Shown here: piece after piece, positions 1 to 13,620 of the stretch | How positions within the stretch are numbered: the stretch's first letter is position 1 | How the letters are laid out: each line of letters starts with the position of its first letter | Source: Limanda limanda | Lineage: Eukaryota > Chordata > Actinopteri > Pleuronectiformes > Pleuronectidae | Direction: 5' to 3' | Length of the DNA stretch: 64,000 nucleotides | Assembly (NCBI RefSeq): GCF_963576545.1 | Contig: NC_083656.1 | Location: forward strand, 6,750,811 to 6,814,810 | The notes under the pieces: generated by a model | The model's database searches: none | Seen by the model: the letters and a program-made list of their open reading frames with translations, nothing else | Told to the model about the DNA's origin: nothing | Made by a program: the position numbers and the translations under genes

Positions 1-43
1 TCTCCCTCGGCCTGGCCCCTGGGCTTCTCCCCCCCCCCCCCAG

Positions 44-238
44 GACTGGGAGGAGTTTCATTCGGTCATGGATCAGTCTCCTGCTGAGCCATGTCCTCAG
101 AGCAGAAAGTCGTCCACTTTGCAGCAGACCTCTTGCTGCCCTGCATCACCGACCGGCCCAGCTCCTGTCGTGTGGAACTGGGTCGCTGACCTGAGAGAGG
201 CTCCCACCTGCGTCACGCCGTGCACCAGCGCTGCACCG
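44..238 (+). CDS. candidate internal exon of an unidentified gene
   Basis: A C-rich tract ending in cccag (positions 21-43) is followed by 195 nt that are open in only one frame, then a consensus donor (CACCG then gtgaggc). The exon would be phase 0 to 0, 65 codons, beginning DWEEFHSVMDQSPAEP and including VVWNWVADLREAP and several Cys. I do not recognise the protein. It would be transcribed toward the nrg3-like gene. With only one edge exon visible, and the window starting 43 nt upstream, this is a splice-signal prediction only. Confidence 0.3.
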
Positions 239-3119
239 GTGAGGCACACAATCTCTCAGTGTAAAAGATCTCATTCCCCCGCAGAGAGCTGTGATGTATG
301 AGCCAAATCACCTTGATTAGACCGGATCAAATGAAAGTTTAATGAAACTAAGCTACGGCAGGAGACTCCATGTCCTCCTGTGTTCCTGCACTAGTTTGTA
401 CCTCCTCTTAAAACTCGTCGAGGTCAGGCGGGGTTTGAAATGATGAATTGTTCATGTGAGCATCAGTCTAGACACTCAGTGCACAATGTCGGCTGCCTGA
501 TGTAGGTTGATGCCCCGTGAACCTGGAAAGGATTAAGATTAAAAACGACATTTTCAGACTAAGAACTCAAAGGAGACTCATTCTGCTCGTATTCAGGTTT
601 ATCATTTTGATTTGGGTTATAACTTTTACATGTTTACATGCTCTAATGTTCAGAAAACACATCTCTGTCCTCAAACTGCCCATTGCTGCAGCTCCTCTCT
701 TCAGTCTCTGTCTGAAACACATTTTGATAGCTGATAATGCTGAAGCATCGGCTGGACATGGTGTTTCTCTGAGGAGCTCCTTTACTTTTAAACTTTGCAG
801 AACGGTTGCATTCAGAAAAAAAACTTATATAACAAACTCCAGGAAAGTTAAACTGAAAAAGTATCAAATGTGTCCTTTAAACTTGGCTATATATATATTA
901 ATTAGTTAAAAAAAAAAGAATTGTGTGCAAAATGTATTTTTCAGTGTGATCAGCATTTGTGCAAAAACCTGCAGCAGAGCTACAATACTCATGGGGGAAA
1001 ATTGGCATAAAACAAAGTGAGATTAATATTCCATCAATATTTAATTTCATAAAAATCTTCAAATGTTTAGAAACACTTTGAAGTGGAGCATCAGCTCATC
1101 ATGAATACAAAACGATAAACAAATACTCAGAAAAAAAAGAAAAGAGAGATGGCATACGCAGGGGCTGGAAGTGAAGTCTTCACTGATTCTTGTTGACTGT
1201 GACATTAACACGACTGTGACAGATCTCATGTTCATGCTGGAGTCCACCTCCAGATCGACAGTCTGCCTTCCCAGACTGAATATATGAAAGAGCATGTCAC
1301 AGTATGCTGAGGCAAATATTTAATTATTAAATCGCTGATATTTCAAGTCTGCTGTGACTCGTCTCTCAGCTGCTTAATATTTAATTTGTTTATTTCCCAG
1401 CTTGACCGGACACCTCTCTCATAGTTTGTTTTTTTAAGGAGATATTTTCATTTTGTTCCTGAAGTAAAACTCAAAGGTCCTGACTCTATTAGTTTTTCTT
1501 TTACTCTCATTTTATCCTTATATCTGTTTACCCACTTTTGGTAAATCCTCGTAGCAAAATGATTAGATTTACGATTCACTACAGATTTGAGCGTTACCTC
1601 AGTTCCATGGTTTTCAAAGGGGTTGTCTGGAGGTGGGATTACAGGCTCAATGATATTAGTACTAGCTTTCCATATACAATAACGAATACAAATACTACAA
1701 TGCAATGTGTATTTTAACTAAATAAAGAAATATGAAAGTGCAAAAGGCCAAATCTGTCACAATTTAAAAGGGGAAAGGTTTACAGCCTCTAAAGGATGAG
1801 AAATAATTGGAATATTATATAACATATAACATAATAAATAAATTCAGTCAGCTCTTATTATTTTCTCTCTTTCTTGCCCTTTATTTCTGCCTCTTTGTTC
1901 AATTCTTACCTTACCTCCAGCTTTCTCTACCTCATCTTCCTTTTCTTTCCCTCTCATTCCTCACATTCTGCTCTGGCATGTTTCCTTTCCTTTCACCTGG
2001 ATGACATTCCCCTTGCTGATCTCGGCAACATCCTCAAAAAACACTGCAACAAGGAACCAAACAGTTGTAGAATGGATATTCTATCGCATTTTTTCAGCCA
2101 CTGAAATGTATATATACCCAGTTAATATTAATACGCTGTGTTATCAAATAGATTTCCTGTATGTGTTTTTCTTCTTTCTCCCCTGTGAATGGCTTCTGCA
2201 GCATTAGTTGTTCCTTTTTTCGCAGGAACACTTGCATGCACGACTCAATCTCATGTGTGACCTTGTGAACTCACTGGTCTTATTTCAAAGCTCCCAGCTC
2301 TAATGATTAAATCATTGCTCTTCACCCTCGACAAAACCAGATGCATGTTGCGACCCACGGTCCACAGCAAAGAGCCCGGGCGGAAGAGAGCGCGGCGAGA
2401 GCACGGCGGAAAGATTGAGATGTGACTCAGACCGTGCGCTTGCAATCAATTAAAGCGCTAATAGACATTCCCTGGGCCACCATGTTTCAAGGAGAAAGAA
2501 AAAAACGTATTTTCAGAAGCCTGAAAGCTTGATCTTCCAAGTAAGCCTGTGATGGTAATTTTTTTCGCGTTGCCATGAAATAAACAGTCATTATCCCAAC
2601 AAAGTAAACTACAAAATACTCATTACAAAATGTATTTAATGAACAACCGTATCCTGCCAAGATACAACTCCGACGATTCCAGGTTTGATCTCCCTGCGCG
2701 GTCTCACGATGGGCAAATGAACCAGCTCCACTTTCCTCCCTCACACACACGCTGTTTGAGAGTTTATTCCACTTTGGACAGCTGGAGAGTGAATGGAAGA
2801 GAGTTGAACTCCGGCTCGGTGTGCGGCCCTCTGTGCACCCTGCTGCAGCTGATTCAAGTCCAAGTCTATCCGAAAGATAATTAGGACCCAAGCACCGCCA
2901 GATTTAATAATGAATTTATGTTTATAAAGTGTATTTCTGTGTTTGGATTTATTATTTCCTTTCAGCGTTTTTTGCAATTTTAACAACTACTGCATACTTC
3001 AACCTTCAAAACGTCCAGCTCATTAAGGAAATGTCTGCTTTTCTTCCTCCATCTGATACTTTTTGAAATATTAAGCTTTTATCCAGATTCATAAACAAAT
3101 TTAAATGGTTCTTCTTTTG
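239..3119. other. noncoding stretch, no gene recognised
   Basis: This is AT-rich sequence with poly-A and poly-T runs. The ORFs here lack splice context or recognisable motifs. A GC-richer block at about 2335-2475 mixes CpGs with homeodomain-like cores (caatcaattaa, ctaatag) and could be a conserved noncoding element, but this cannot be tested here. Confidence 0.4.
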
Positions 3120-3120
3120 T

Positions 3121-3220
3121 TAACTGTGGGTTAACTCCAGGTTAACTCCAGGATAGCTGGGGGTTAACTATTGGTTAACAACGGGTCAATTCCAGGTCAA
3201 CTGTGGGTTCATTCCGGGGT
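3121..3220. repeat. degenerate minisatellite of ggttaactcc type
   Basis: Repeated units of about 11-15 bp run through this stretch (ggttaactccag, ggttaactattg, ggtcaattccag, ggtcaactgtgg). They form a short, decayed tandem array. Confidence 0.7.
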
Positions 3221-3815
3221 AAAAATGCATTTCAATATATATATTACTTAATAATAAGATAATAATCAATAAAAAACAGTTTAAACATAAAAACAACATC
3301 AGAGTTACGCCTCCACTCATTCATTTTATCACATTTCTTTTCAAAGCAAAAGTGTTACAAAAGAACCTTACACACACCTCTCTTGTCTTGTAATGACCAA
3401 ATCGTTATGTTCTCGTATTCCTGCCCAACAAAACACATTCATGATTGCCGAGGATTTTTTAAAAAGCGAGCGGCGCTGCTTTAGATTTCTGAATGCGTAT
3501 CTCTGCTATTGACGAGGCGGCAGTGTGTTTTTTATTTAGATCAATACAGCATGAATCATCCCTTTGAGAAGCCGTGACACTTGCCTCAGCTTATCATCAG
3601 TGAATGTATGCATCACCTCGGCACTGATCTATGTGGTAATTTGCTCTGAATTGCTGCTTTACTGTTGAAAATGCATTCAGGTGTCGGTGACTGCAGGTCG
3701 GAGGGTCGTCCGCAGCACGGCAACGCACAGATTGTGATTTGAACACAAGCCGTGAAGTGGATGAACCCATGTCAAATTAATGAGTAACAGTCGCTTGCTC
3801 TTTTTTCCTCACTGT
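3221..3815. other. noncoding stretch, no gene recognised
   Basis: No repeat or exon is recognised. The section at about 3540-3700 is of balanced composition without simple repeats. Confidence 0.35.
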
Positions 3816-4250
3816 GTATCTATAGGTGAACGGCTATTATATATCATGACCTCTTATGTATGAGTGCACTACTTGGGCGCCACTCTCCCTTTTTAAATCA
3901 TGTTACCATGATGATAAAAGTCTACGCTCTGATTGGTTGTACCTGAGGGGCACTAGGGACGGGCAGGGTGTCTCTAAGTACGTCTTTGCCCTGGAAAATT
4001 GTACAATTCAAAATGTGACTGCTTCCACAACTGGTAGATTTGTGACAGTGATTCCGAACCAGAGCTACTTGTATTCCAAGATGTACGTCTGCATTCAGAG
4101 ATCATGGAGTAATAGACTGTTTATTAGGATGGACGAAATTACATCTTCCTCAAAATTGACCCCAAACAATCTTGATCGCCCCCTGATGGTTGGCTGCAGC
4201 ATAGGTCATAAAACCTGCTGCCTATATGTATAAAGAAAAAAATCTGGGTA
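3816..4250 (+). repeat. dispersed teleost repeat, family A (inverted relative to most copies)
   Basis: The end of this block (about 4165-4235: cgccccctgatggttggctg, then ataggtcataaaacctgc) is the reverse complement of the motif seen at 60965-61060 and elsewhere in the window. The 125-residue open frame over it (3856-4233) is a repeat translation, not a gene. Confidence 0.6.
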
Positions 4251-7200
4251 TGTATATCTATTTATAATCCCTCTTACACAATCACATTTGTAACATGAGG
4301 GCTGTTCTTGCTGAAGGAGCTCAATAAGACAATGAACACTGAGAATGGCATCGACAAAGTACATGTGTTGTCAAACTGGGACGTGTGTCAGAGTGAGTCA
4401 GATTCCCTGAGACTCGTTACCAGTCACCAGCTCGTTTCTCTGCTCCTCTCCAGTTCTCCATGAAGTCCGATGAGGAGGGAAACGAGAAGCGGAGAACAGC
4501 GTGTGTTCTCAGCAGTCCTGTCAGCCGTCAGAGAAAAGCTCTTATCCCACTGAAATGTGTGCTGTTACTCCCGCAGACCTGCAGAGACTCTCCACCGACA
4601 CAAATTGGAGTTAACCTTGAAAATTTGATACCTTGATACTTTGAAATACGACAAAAGACCAAAGATCAAATATTGAGGGAGAAACACTTTGCCGGAGAGA
4701 TTATACTCATACGGTTTTCTCTCACTTCAACATTTTATTAAACGGTATTTTTTTCCCCTTCTACTCTGAGGAGAGTCGATTTACATCGTATGAAAGGTGA
4801 ACTGAGGACCTCGGGGAACTCTACGATTTCCTTTCCCTTCCTTTCAACAACTTGCCTCAAAAATCTCTCTGTTTTTCCTCTTTGTCAAGTGGTAGTGGAT
4901 AATCTTACCTGGTGCGAATGGTGATCTATTTTAGGAACTCTGAGGTTTCTCCTCTATTAAGCGGATAAAAGATTATTGTAAGATTCCTGCCACAGTCAAG
5001 ACGGAGCTTAGGCAGTCGAGATCGTCGGAGGAAGAGAGCGAACAACACTGACGTCAGGATGTTAGAGCGGATGAGTCTTTGCCTGCTTCCTCCTTCACAG
5101 AGGTGTCTACTCTTTGTCTTGTGACGAACCTCTTAAAACACTTAGCAATGCAGCGAGAACACCAGTCATCCTTTTAGCTGTCATCCTAATGACTTGAAAC
5201 CACGCAAGGTTGTACACTACTATGACAATGTGCATGCTACACTGTTCCTGATTCCCAACACTGTTGTTGCAGTTTTTATGATCTGAGTCCAGATTTTGAT
5301 CAGACGACTTTAGATAGCAGAGGGACCAAGACGGATTAAAACAAAAACACCTAAAGAAATGCGTTGGTTCATGATATCAGTGTTGAATTAGGACATGTGT
5401 CTATTTTACAGTACAGTATTTTCATATTGTGTACTGCCACTCAAAAACTAGGGTGGCATGAAGCACCTCTGAACCCACTGAACCAGATCCACATTAACAT
5501 TTTACCTACAGCAGATGGCTCCCAGTAGAGGGAATACCTCCATAGATATCAGTCCCCTGAACATCCAGATCCATGAATTATTCTCTGGGAAACCAAGGAA
5601 AATACAAAATAAATATTCAACCAACAAAAGGACAGGGGCGAAAAAAAATATCCTCCTTGGTGGGGGTAAATAATTACATGTTATTATTATAAAAAACTTT
5701 GAGGGGTGTTATATAATATGTATACGACTTACCTGCCGTGTTGTCTGTGTCCTGTTACAAAAAGAACAACCGTACACAGGTTATATATTTTAAAACCAAA
5801 CCGACTGGATTCAGCTGCTGAAACGATCCCTTCACTTCCTCCAGTTATGATGGAACCTGAGGGTCAGGCAGTAAATTACCCGATGACTCACCGACTCACT
5901 ATTATGGCGAAGACTATTATGGAGTTATAAGTTCTGCATCGTCCACTGGGGCAGTCTGAGATGGGAGTGAACCTTTGTAACCTTGGGCTGTAGTTGCATT
6001 TGAGGCGGTGTGATACAGATGTGCAAACCTACAAACTACTACTCCCTTGATGAGAGGGCGGATGGTAGATGTAGTTGTTGCATTAGTCAAAGTGGCTCCA
6101 CGGTCCTGCAGCTCGTCTAAAGTCCTGCAGGACAGAGAGACGGCTCCACTGATTGTGCATGAAAGGAACAGCAAAAACATATTTTCCTCCTCGATCTCTT
6201 TTTTCACTCTTCGGCTCGTGCTTGACTCTTTCTCCTCCGTCTCGTCTGGTGGAGGCAGTCGTCTGCGTGCACAGGTTTAAACATGTTTTAAACATCACGC
6301 GAGCAGCCAGTGATAACGCACTTTGAAGCTCAAATTCCATCGCTCCGGGATTAAATGTTAATGCTTTTTTCAAATTCCCGCTGTCACGTTCATTTATGTT
6401 TCTTACCCAAAAAGTAACGTGAACAAGTGTAGTAGCAGAGACTATGAATTTCAGAACGGCTCCGTCTGTGTGATAGCGCCCGGAAGAAAACACGCAGGCT
6501 CGAGTCCAAACAAGCGTGTTATGTGTGTAATTTGTACACACAAGCTTTAGGTACATGAAAATACGCATGAGATCTGAGAGGAAAAAACACTATTGATATA
6601 ATCGGATCGTTGAAGTGGCAGAAATCTGAAATAGCTTGTCAAAGTTCTTCCATCTGGATGCTAGATTTTTTTCAGAGGATGCAAATTTAAGCTCATCCAT
6701 TCAATTCGACAGCTTTAACATGACATGAATCAAGAGTAATATATTTTCAACAAGTGCCTGTATTGGATTTGATGAACAGCAAACTCCTAACAATAATGAT
6801 ACTAAATGTTATGAAGCTCAGCCCGAACTTCTACGTACTTTGAAAAAATTATCGAGTCTGAAAGCGCAGTGTTTATTCATTCGTGACACTTCACATTTTC
6901 ACAATGAAAGGTCAACAGTTGGTTTGAGCATCTGTCACCAGCAGCTGTTGTCAAAAGAGACAATAACAAGTAGAAAAGAACAGATTTTGGCGAGTTTTGC
7001 TCCAATTTGGACTAAAACTCTTAAATGATCACGTCGAAAGATCTACTAAGTATCGCCGAGGGTTGGTAAATATGTTGGAATGCGGTAAAAGAACAAATGT
7101 TAAATAACTTTGTCTCGACAATGTTTTATAATGTTTGCCTTTCACGTATCGTATGAAGAACGTAGCTGGAGATTGTCGCAGAGATCATGTATTTTTAATC

Positions 7201-8755
7201 CCAGCACATCAACACCAGCAGCATAGGCCCTTATCACTAAAAGCTCTTAAATGCCATCGTCTTTCCAATTTGAGGCCCTATAACCAGGGTAGACACTTTA
7301 TTTGTAATCCATTATAAGAGAAAAGAGTGAAAAAACTGAATTTGAACAGCTTGAACTCTTTTGAGTAACACATAGAATAATTGACTCTCCTGACTCTAAA
7401 GTACAACTCTAAACCATGTGTGTCATTTACCTGAATGGTCTCCATCACATGTTAAAACGTATGGAAACCTTCTGTCCCTATATATCAAGATATTAACGCC
7501 TGGGTTCTCATCGACATGTTGTGCTCAGTAAAGAATATTATTTTTCATATTATTCCAAATTAACTTCTCCCCATCGGATTAATCCTGAACCAAAGCCTTG
7601 TTGGGATTTAATCGATTACACACCTGATTGCCCACGATGAGCATCAGCACCCAAAGCAGCTCAAAACTACTAATATCTAATCACTTGCTAAATCACCAGA
7701 GTTTTAGTACATTTCCTGATGCTCTCTAATCACTTTCTACATCTTTAATTTAGACTGTGTACAATCCTCTTTCGTGGGATCCTCGATCCAAGTCAGATGG
7801 AGAATGAGTCAAGAAGCTTTACAGTCTCTCGTGGGTAAATGTCTAATTATAATCCTTGCAACATTCATCCCCTCATGAGAGATTTCTGACACATTCTGCG
7901 GAGAAAGTGAAACAGAGAAGAAACTGGATTTGTTACTTAACAGCACCCGGGAGTATCCACAGAATACACCGTCAGGTTGTGTGTGACTACACAATCTGAA
8001 AGAAAGCAATATTAAACTAAACAAGGTGACAGATTAACTCTCCATGCGACTGGGACTCCGTTCACCTCACGTCACCGATGGCCTTTTCCTCATCAGCCTG
8101 ACTTTTCCTTCCCTTCAGCATCAATTTTAAATTCTATTCTATTTGTCGATGCTGATCCTTGTCAGGACGGAAACGATCATCAGAAAGATTAACGCCTCGC
8201 TGAGTCGCTGAGAGCGATTCTGTTGTGGACAGAAAAAAATCTCATATTTTGAAGATTGATGGACCAGATTCCATCCAGCAAATTTGTTAATATTTGTCGT
8301 CGCGTATTGGAAGCCTCATTCGGGCTGGAAATAACAGCGACGAAAAGAAATTAGGTCACAACCAAGTGACGCACTGATTCAGATTCTTTTTGCCTATTTC
8401 AAAACTCCAATGCAGTTTGTACTGTGCATTGTAAAATTGTTAAAAAAAACTTTAATTTAAGATGTGTAGGATGTGTATCTTTTGTATTTTTACATAGAAT
8501 TCAATGTAATTCCACATATTTAACATTCAAGGACATTAAACAATTTAATAATCCAATAAAAACTATCATCCCTGTTATATTAATTTACAGATTACTACCA
8601 GACCACCATCTTCCCCTGAGCTGAACTCAGTGTTGAAACAAAAACTTCCAGTAGTTTCCTACTGATGTAGAGTATACAGGTGGATATTTTACTTCATGAT
8701 CATTAATCCTGTCGGGATTTGCTCATTTCTGCTGCGCCCAAGTGGCAAGAAAACC
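4251..8755. other. noncoding stretch, no gene recognised
   Basis: This 4.5 kb has only short chance ORFs, including overlapping ones at about 5.9-6.6 kb. No exon-like unit with splice sites and a family match was found, and no obvious transposon ends. Confidence 0.4.
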
Positions 8756-9115
8756 CCTTAATATTTCAGATTTACAGTTCTCACTTATCCCAATGAAGTG
8801 AGAGCGGAGGATAACTTTTTCTCCATGTGCTAGAAGCAGTTGACCAATAACGACAGAGTGGGACAGCTGGCCAATCAGAGCTGACCAGGCTTTATTGGGG
8901 GGAGGAGGGGGGCCTTAAAGAGACAGGAGCTAAAACCAAGTGTTTCAGACAGAGGCTGAAAAGAGGAGCAGCAGCAATGGACAGTAGATGAGTGATAAGT
9001 TAAGGGTTTTTCTGAGCATTAGAGCATGTGAAACTTTTCAAATAATAACCCATTTCAAAAATGATCAAGGTGAATATGAGCACGTTTTATAGGCATTGCA
9101 GGAATCCAACACCTT
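8756..9115 (+). repeat. dispersed teleost repeat (unclassified, likely nonautonomous DNA element)
   Basis: I recognise the order of blocks from memory as a very common fish interspersed repeat: gagagcggaggata, ttgaccaataacgacagagt, ggccaatcagagctgac, ccttaaagagacaggagcta, cagacagaggctgaaaagag, then gaatatgagcac. Element ends and target duplication were not resolved. Confidence 0.6.
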
Positions 9116-9739
9116 TTATTATATTGCATAAATATTCCCTGCAACATCCAAGGCGGTCACCTGACCTTTGGAGAAGGTGGTTTATCGCTAAAGACGAGAC
9201 CTAAAAACCCCTGAAACAAAAACTAATTTGCTAAGTGCCGTTAAAAGGCGGGCAGGCGATATTCTCGTCATTATTGCCCTGGTTAAAGTTTGCGTTCAGT
9301 TAAATCAAACAAGCAGGGCAGTGGCATCACGTTGATGAATACTAAACACAAAACGTCATTTTCAATTTTCTCGACGGCTTCATCCGAGGACACAGTTCTA
9401 CAGTGTAACCACCAAGAGGCACTATCTCAGTGCAGCCTTGTAACCATCAGTACCCATATGTGGTCATGGGCGGGGGGGAGGGGGGTAGCTCCTCTCTCAT
9501 CTTGTCATCCCTCCCGTCCCGGGTTCCCTGACGCACCTCGGCAGGACACTTCCCAAACCGGGAGAATCTCCTGCGTGGACAATGACCAGCGAGGGGAAAT
9601 TAAATAGAAAAGGAAACGACAGAAGGAGGTGAGACAAGTGCCCGAGGGGAGCGGACTCATATGAATTGAAAATGACCAGAGTTTAAGCAAGCAAAGCACA
9701 TCACCTGAATTGTTTAGCAGGCGCTTTGTGCTAGAATGT

Positions 9740-9742
<3 letters not shown>

Positions 9743-9807
<65 letters not shown>

Positions 9808-9808
9808 G
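9743..9808. repeat. (CA)n microsatellite
   Basis: A dinucleotide array of about 66 bp with two small interruptions (aaac and gcac). Confidence 0.95.
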
Positions 9809-10648
9809 CACTCTGTTCAACCCTAAACCTTCTGCCTGTCTTGGCAATTTTCTACTTAAGTACCTTCCTATCTGAACATTTTCTCCTTTTTATATGAGAT
9901 GAAAAGATTTTTTTTTATATTTTCCCTTTGGACATTTCCATAAACCATTCAATCATGCAATGGAATAATTCCTTTGAGCCCAGTTAAAAGAACACTGAGG
10001 TAACATTACAGAGAAAGGAGGAAAGAGAAGGATTTTCAAGGTGCAGTGTGTGTTCGGTGGAGTGCAGCGCGCCGTGCCTCAGCTTCTCTTCCTCCTCCTA
10101 CTGCAGGTGCGAGCGCTCACAGCTCGGAGACCGGCAGGTTTCCTGTCCTGCCCCCCCACCCCCCCCTTTCCCACACATCCTCTTCCCGCCGTCCTTCCAC
10201 AGGTGACTTTCCTCATATCAGCCCCCAGCTGACTTGACAGGAAGCAGACAATGTCATTAAAAGCACCCTGCATCTGCCGAGGGGGGGGCAGGGAGGAATG
10301 TTAAGTGTCCTGAGATCTGCCACTTAATGTGACAAGGGCATTTCTCCACCTGACACAGAAGAGAGACTCCTTTCCCAAACAGAGACGGCCACTCTGTGAG
10401 CGTTACCTCCAAATGCTCTTCAGTCTTTTCAATTCTTTTTTGGGAATCTCAAACCTTCTGTATTCAGCCAGATGGAATAAAGACGACATGTTAAGGACCC
10501 TCACAGCCTGTCATTAGGCCTCTATCACAGACCGACATAAACAAATGGATGACACGTCTCCACTTTCTTCCACGATTCCAGAATTGAAGCCAAAATATCC
10601 CAGAACCAAACGTACTGGATTCTGAATGATTCTGCAATCTGGTTCTGT
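9809..10648. other. noncoding stretch, no gene recognised
   Basis: A C-rich patch at 10140-10170 gives short overlapping open frames on both strands. None looks coding. Confidence 0.4.
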
Positions 10649-10652
10649 TTAA

Positions 10653-11220
10653 CCCTTTGATACACAACATGGGTCAAAAGTGACCCGATGGAGTTTTAAT
10701 TGTAAATATCTTTGCCATAAATGTATTTCATCATTTCATTATTTTCGCTTTTTAACGGCAGAAAAGTTGACCGTTTACATGCCGCTTATTAACGATATGT
10801 ATGTTATGTGGAAGTTAGACAAAGTGACAAATAAACATTTAAATATTAAATGTGTAATTCTTTGGTCCAAATCATTGCTAAATTAATGTTTTTTAACAAA
10901 GTCGTTATTACAGAATGTCTTTTTTTTATCACACTTGCATACCTGGGTCATTTTTGACCCATGTGTAAACTTGATGTCAAAATACAAAAAAAAAATGTGT
11001 TCATAAATTGAGAAAGATAAAATGAAAATAATGATTTGTGGTAATCAAAAACAAGATATTTAATGAATACTTTGAATATTAAATGATGAAATAAATTGAT
11101 TTCCAAAAATGTATCAAAGAAACACTCAGCCGTGCATGAAATAACATTGTAGGTCAATACGTCAAAACAATACCCATGTTGTGCCTCAGAAGGGGTTTGC
11201 ACAGCTTTTGTATCAAAGGG
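10653..11220. mobile_element. piggyBac-like MITE with TTAA target duplications
   Basis: A 568-bp element is flanked by TTAA at 10649-10652 and 11221-11224. The left end reads CCCTTTGATAC and the right end GTATCAAAGGG, a perfect 11-bp terminal inverted repeat. Sub-terminal inverted blocks (acaacatgggtc on the left, acccatgttgtg on the right) extend the symmetry. A second pair, gggtcaaaagtgaccc (10671-10686) and gggtcatttttgaccc, lies internally. TTAA targets and ends starting CCC are the piggyBac signature. No transposase frame is present. Confidence 0.85.
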
Positions 11221-11224
11221 TTAA

Positions 11225-13325
11225 AGACATTTGTCAAATATTCTTTGGCTACATCAACCACTTAATAATGTAACACAACTGCGAACGATGACACAAATGG
11301 AATGTCCTGTAGCTGTAAAGACAATTTTCTAGGGCCTCTGTCTCCAAATCTCTGAGGACACACCAAAAATAAAGATTGTCTTTACGATCTAGTTCGTCGT
11401 AAGTATTATTTTTTTCTGTCTCAGTGTAAAGAGTAAACAGATGTATTTATTGAACCATACAAGCTGTCACCCGTCGGAGGAGCGGGGGGATCGAGCCGCC
11501 GGCCCTCTGATTGGTGGACAACCCTCTTTACCTCCTGACCCGCAGCCGTCTCTTGAGACTGTGTCAATAAAAGCTCCGATATGTTTTTGTCGGAGGGACA
11601 TCGTTTCCTCCTCAGCCAACAGTTTCCACATCTCCCCGATTTCCAATGGCAAGAAAGTTTAGACTGTCGGTTTAATATTGTAGCTGGTCTCCATGGAAAT
11701 GCACCATCATTTTACATAGAAAAAAATACTGCATGTAATTGGTACCAACCTTCAGATACAGCGATGGAATAACAGTGTGATTTACTTCTGAAATATGCCA
11801 TAACATTTCTCAAACTGGGAATTCTCTGAAATAGAAATACCTTATGCACACCGCCCACTTGTTTCTGTAATGATCTACATGTCAGCACCAGCACATCTGA
11901 AGGTTCTCATTCCAGCGGATTATTCGAGAATTAATGAAAACATGTACAATGTTGATGTTTATAGACGTGGACGTATCACTCCTCAGAGGCAGATTCGATC
12001 CACAGGCACAGCAGTGTAGGTTTTTTTCCTCGTATACGATCATAGCAGCACATGCTTCCATCGGTGGATCTACTGATGTTGAATTCTGATCTGAGGTCTG
12101 CTGCCATTACACACATGAGCAAATTCACAAGCTAGAGAAAACCAGTATCTACAGGGCCGAACCTTATGGATGCAAACTAATGGTTAGACCATGCAGTTAC
12201 ATTTAAATTGTGCAGACTGGGATTCAGAAACACATTTTGTGACTGTGTCCACGTTTGAAGAGAAATTTGTGACAAGAAACTTGCACACAGAGGCTGCTCC
12301 ATTTTCTCGGAGCTTCCACCATATGGCCTGGCTGATATCTTCACTTATGCATGGAGAATAAAGCAAGGTCACTCCGACATCCACATGTTCCACGTGTGGC
12401 GTGCCGTCATTCCCCAGCGTCCATTAAAGCAAACATACTATCAAGTGAAATCTATTTGTGGCAGCTCCTCTGATAAGCCATCACCTAAAGGATACACATG
12501 TTTATAATGCACAGCAGTCCCCAGCAGTGGGAGGGAGAGCGAAGAAAATCCCCTTTCAGAACGCGGGCGTGAACGCCTTCTGATTGACCGCAAAGAATCA
12601 GTACGGCGGGAAGCGATGTGTGGTAGGTCAGCCGCTGTCACCTGACGCAGCTTAGCGTGACGTCGAGTTCTGCCTCCCTCCTCATTTGTCCCTGAATCAG
12701 AGTTAACCACGCCACCTAAGTGAAATATGGCATTGGCAGTCGTTTTGCATACCACACATGCTTTGAAGCCCTTCTCATCTGTATCACTGCAGGACAGGAA
12801 TTGAGTTTCCTCTGGAAAATAGACCCATGCTGCTCGCTTTCATGTTTGTCAACAGCCCCTACGGGTATGACAACGGCAGGATCCTGCCAGTTTTGGGCAG
12901 AATACTCGGGGGAAGGATTTTAATGCCAGGATACCAAACGCCTAAATTTGATCAGTTACTTATTCTGTCACAAAACTTGAATAAGTTACTTATCCAAAAG
13001 ACATTTGGATCACCCTCAACGGGGACGGGTTCATGCGATTGTGAAGATGTCAAAGACTGAACAGATTTGAATATCTGAAAAATAGAATATGAATACGGAA
13101 AAGAGATCTGCCAGAAAGCTTTATTGTATTACCTGCCTGCACCTCTGCTGCTGCACCTTCTGACAATTGTGTTTAAAATCTTTTCATATTGAATAAAAGA
13201 ATATGTCCCCAAATCTTTACACTCATTAGCACACATTTGATCCTGTTTTTACAATTACCAAACTAAGGGGGACATGAACTGGTAAGAACTACCTCAAATA
13301 ACAAAACATTATTTGCAGTTTGTCT
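11225..13325. other. noncoding stretch with a short SINE-like fragment
   Basis: About 11467-11530 (ccctctgattggtggacaac, then ctttacctcctgac) resembles the tRNA-like head of the SINE at 28 kb in the same orientation. The remainder is unremarkable. A 104-codon minus frame at 12441-12755 has no motif I recognise and no splice context. Confidence 0.45.
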
Positions 13326-13450
13326 CTTTATCTTGGTCCCTGCCCCATCCACTAAAAGGGAGGAGGTTGGGTTTAGGACCTATACTGCAGCAAACCACTA
13401 GGGACCATCAAGAAGCTTTTTTTTAATATTTTGTACATGTCTATGGCCAA
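13326..13450 (-). repeat. dispersed repeat family A, partial copy
   Basis: The blocks tggtccctgccccatccact, agggaggaggttgggttta, cctatactgcagcaaaccac and tacatgtctatgg follow the family order seen at 26.9, 46.8 and 61.0 kb. Strand labels are relative to the copy at 3816-4250. Confidence 0.6.
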
Positions 13451-13620
13451 CACTAATACAAAAGTACAGTTAAGCTTTTTTAGGCATAACCAAATACCTC
13501 GAAGATTTAAACCTTCGACTCCATCGTTATATTTCTACTTTCATAGCTTTCAAATACTGAAAGCTGCAGTTCATCCAGAGAGTGAACTTCACCTCCTGTG
13601 TTTTCTGCTAAAAAGATTTA

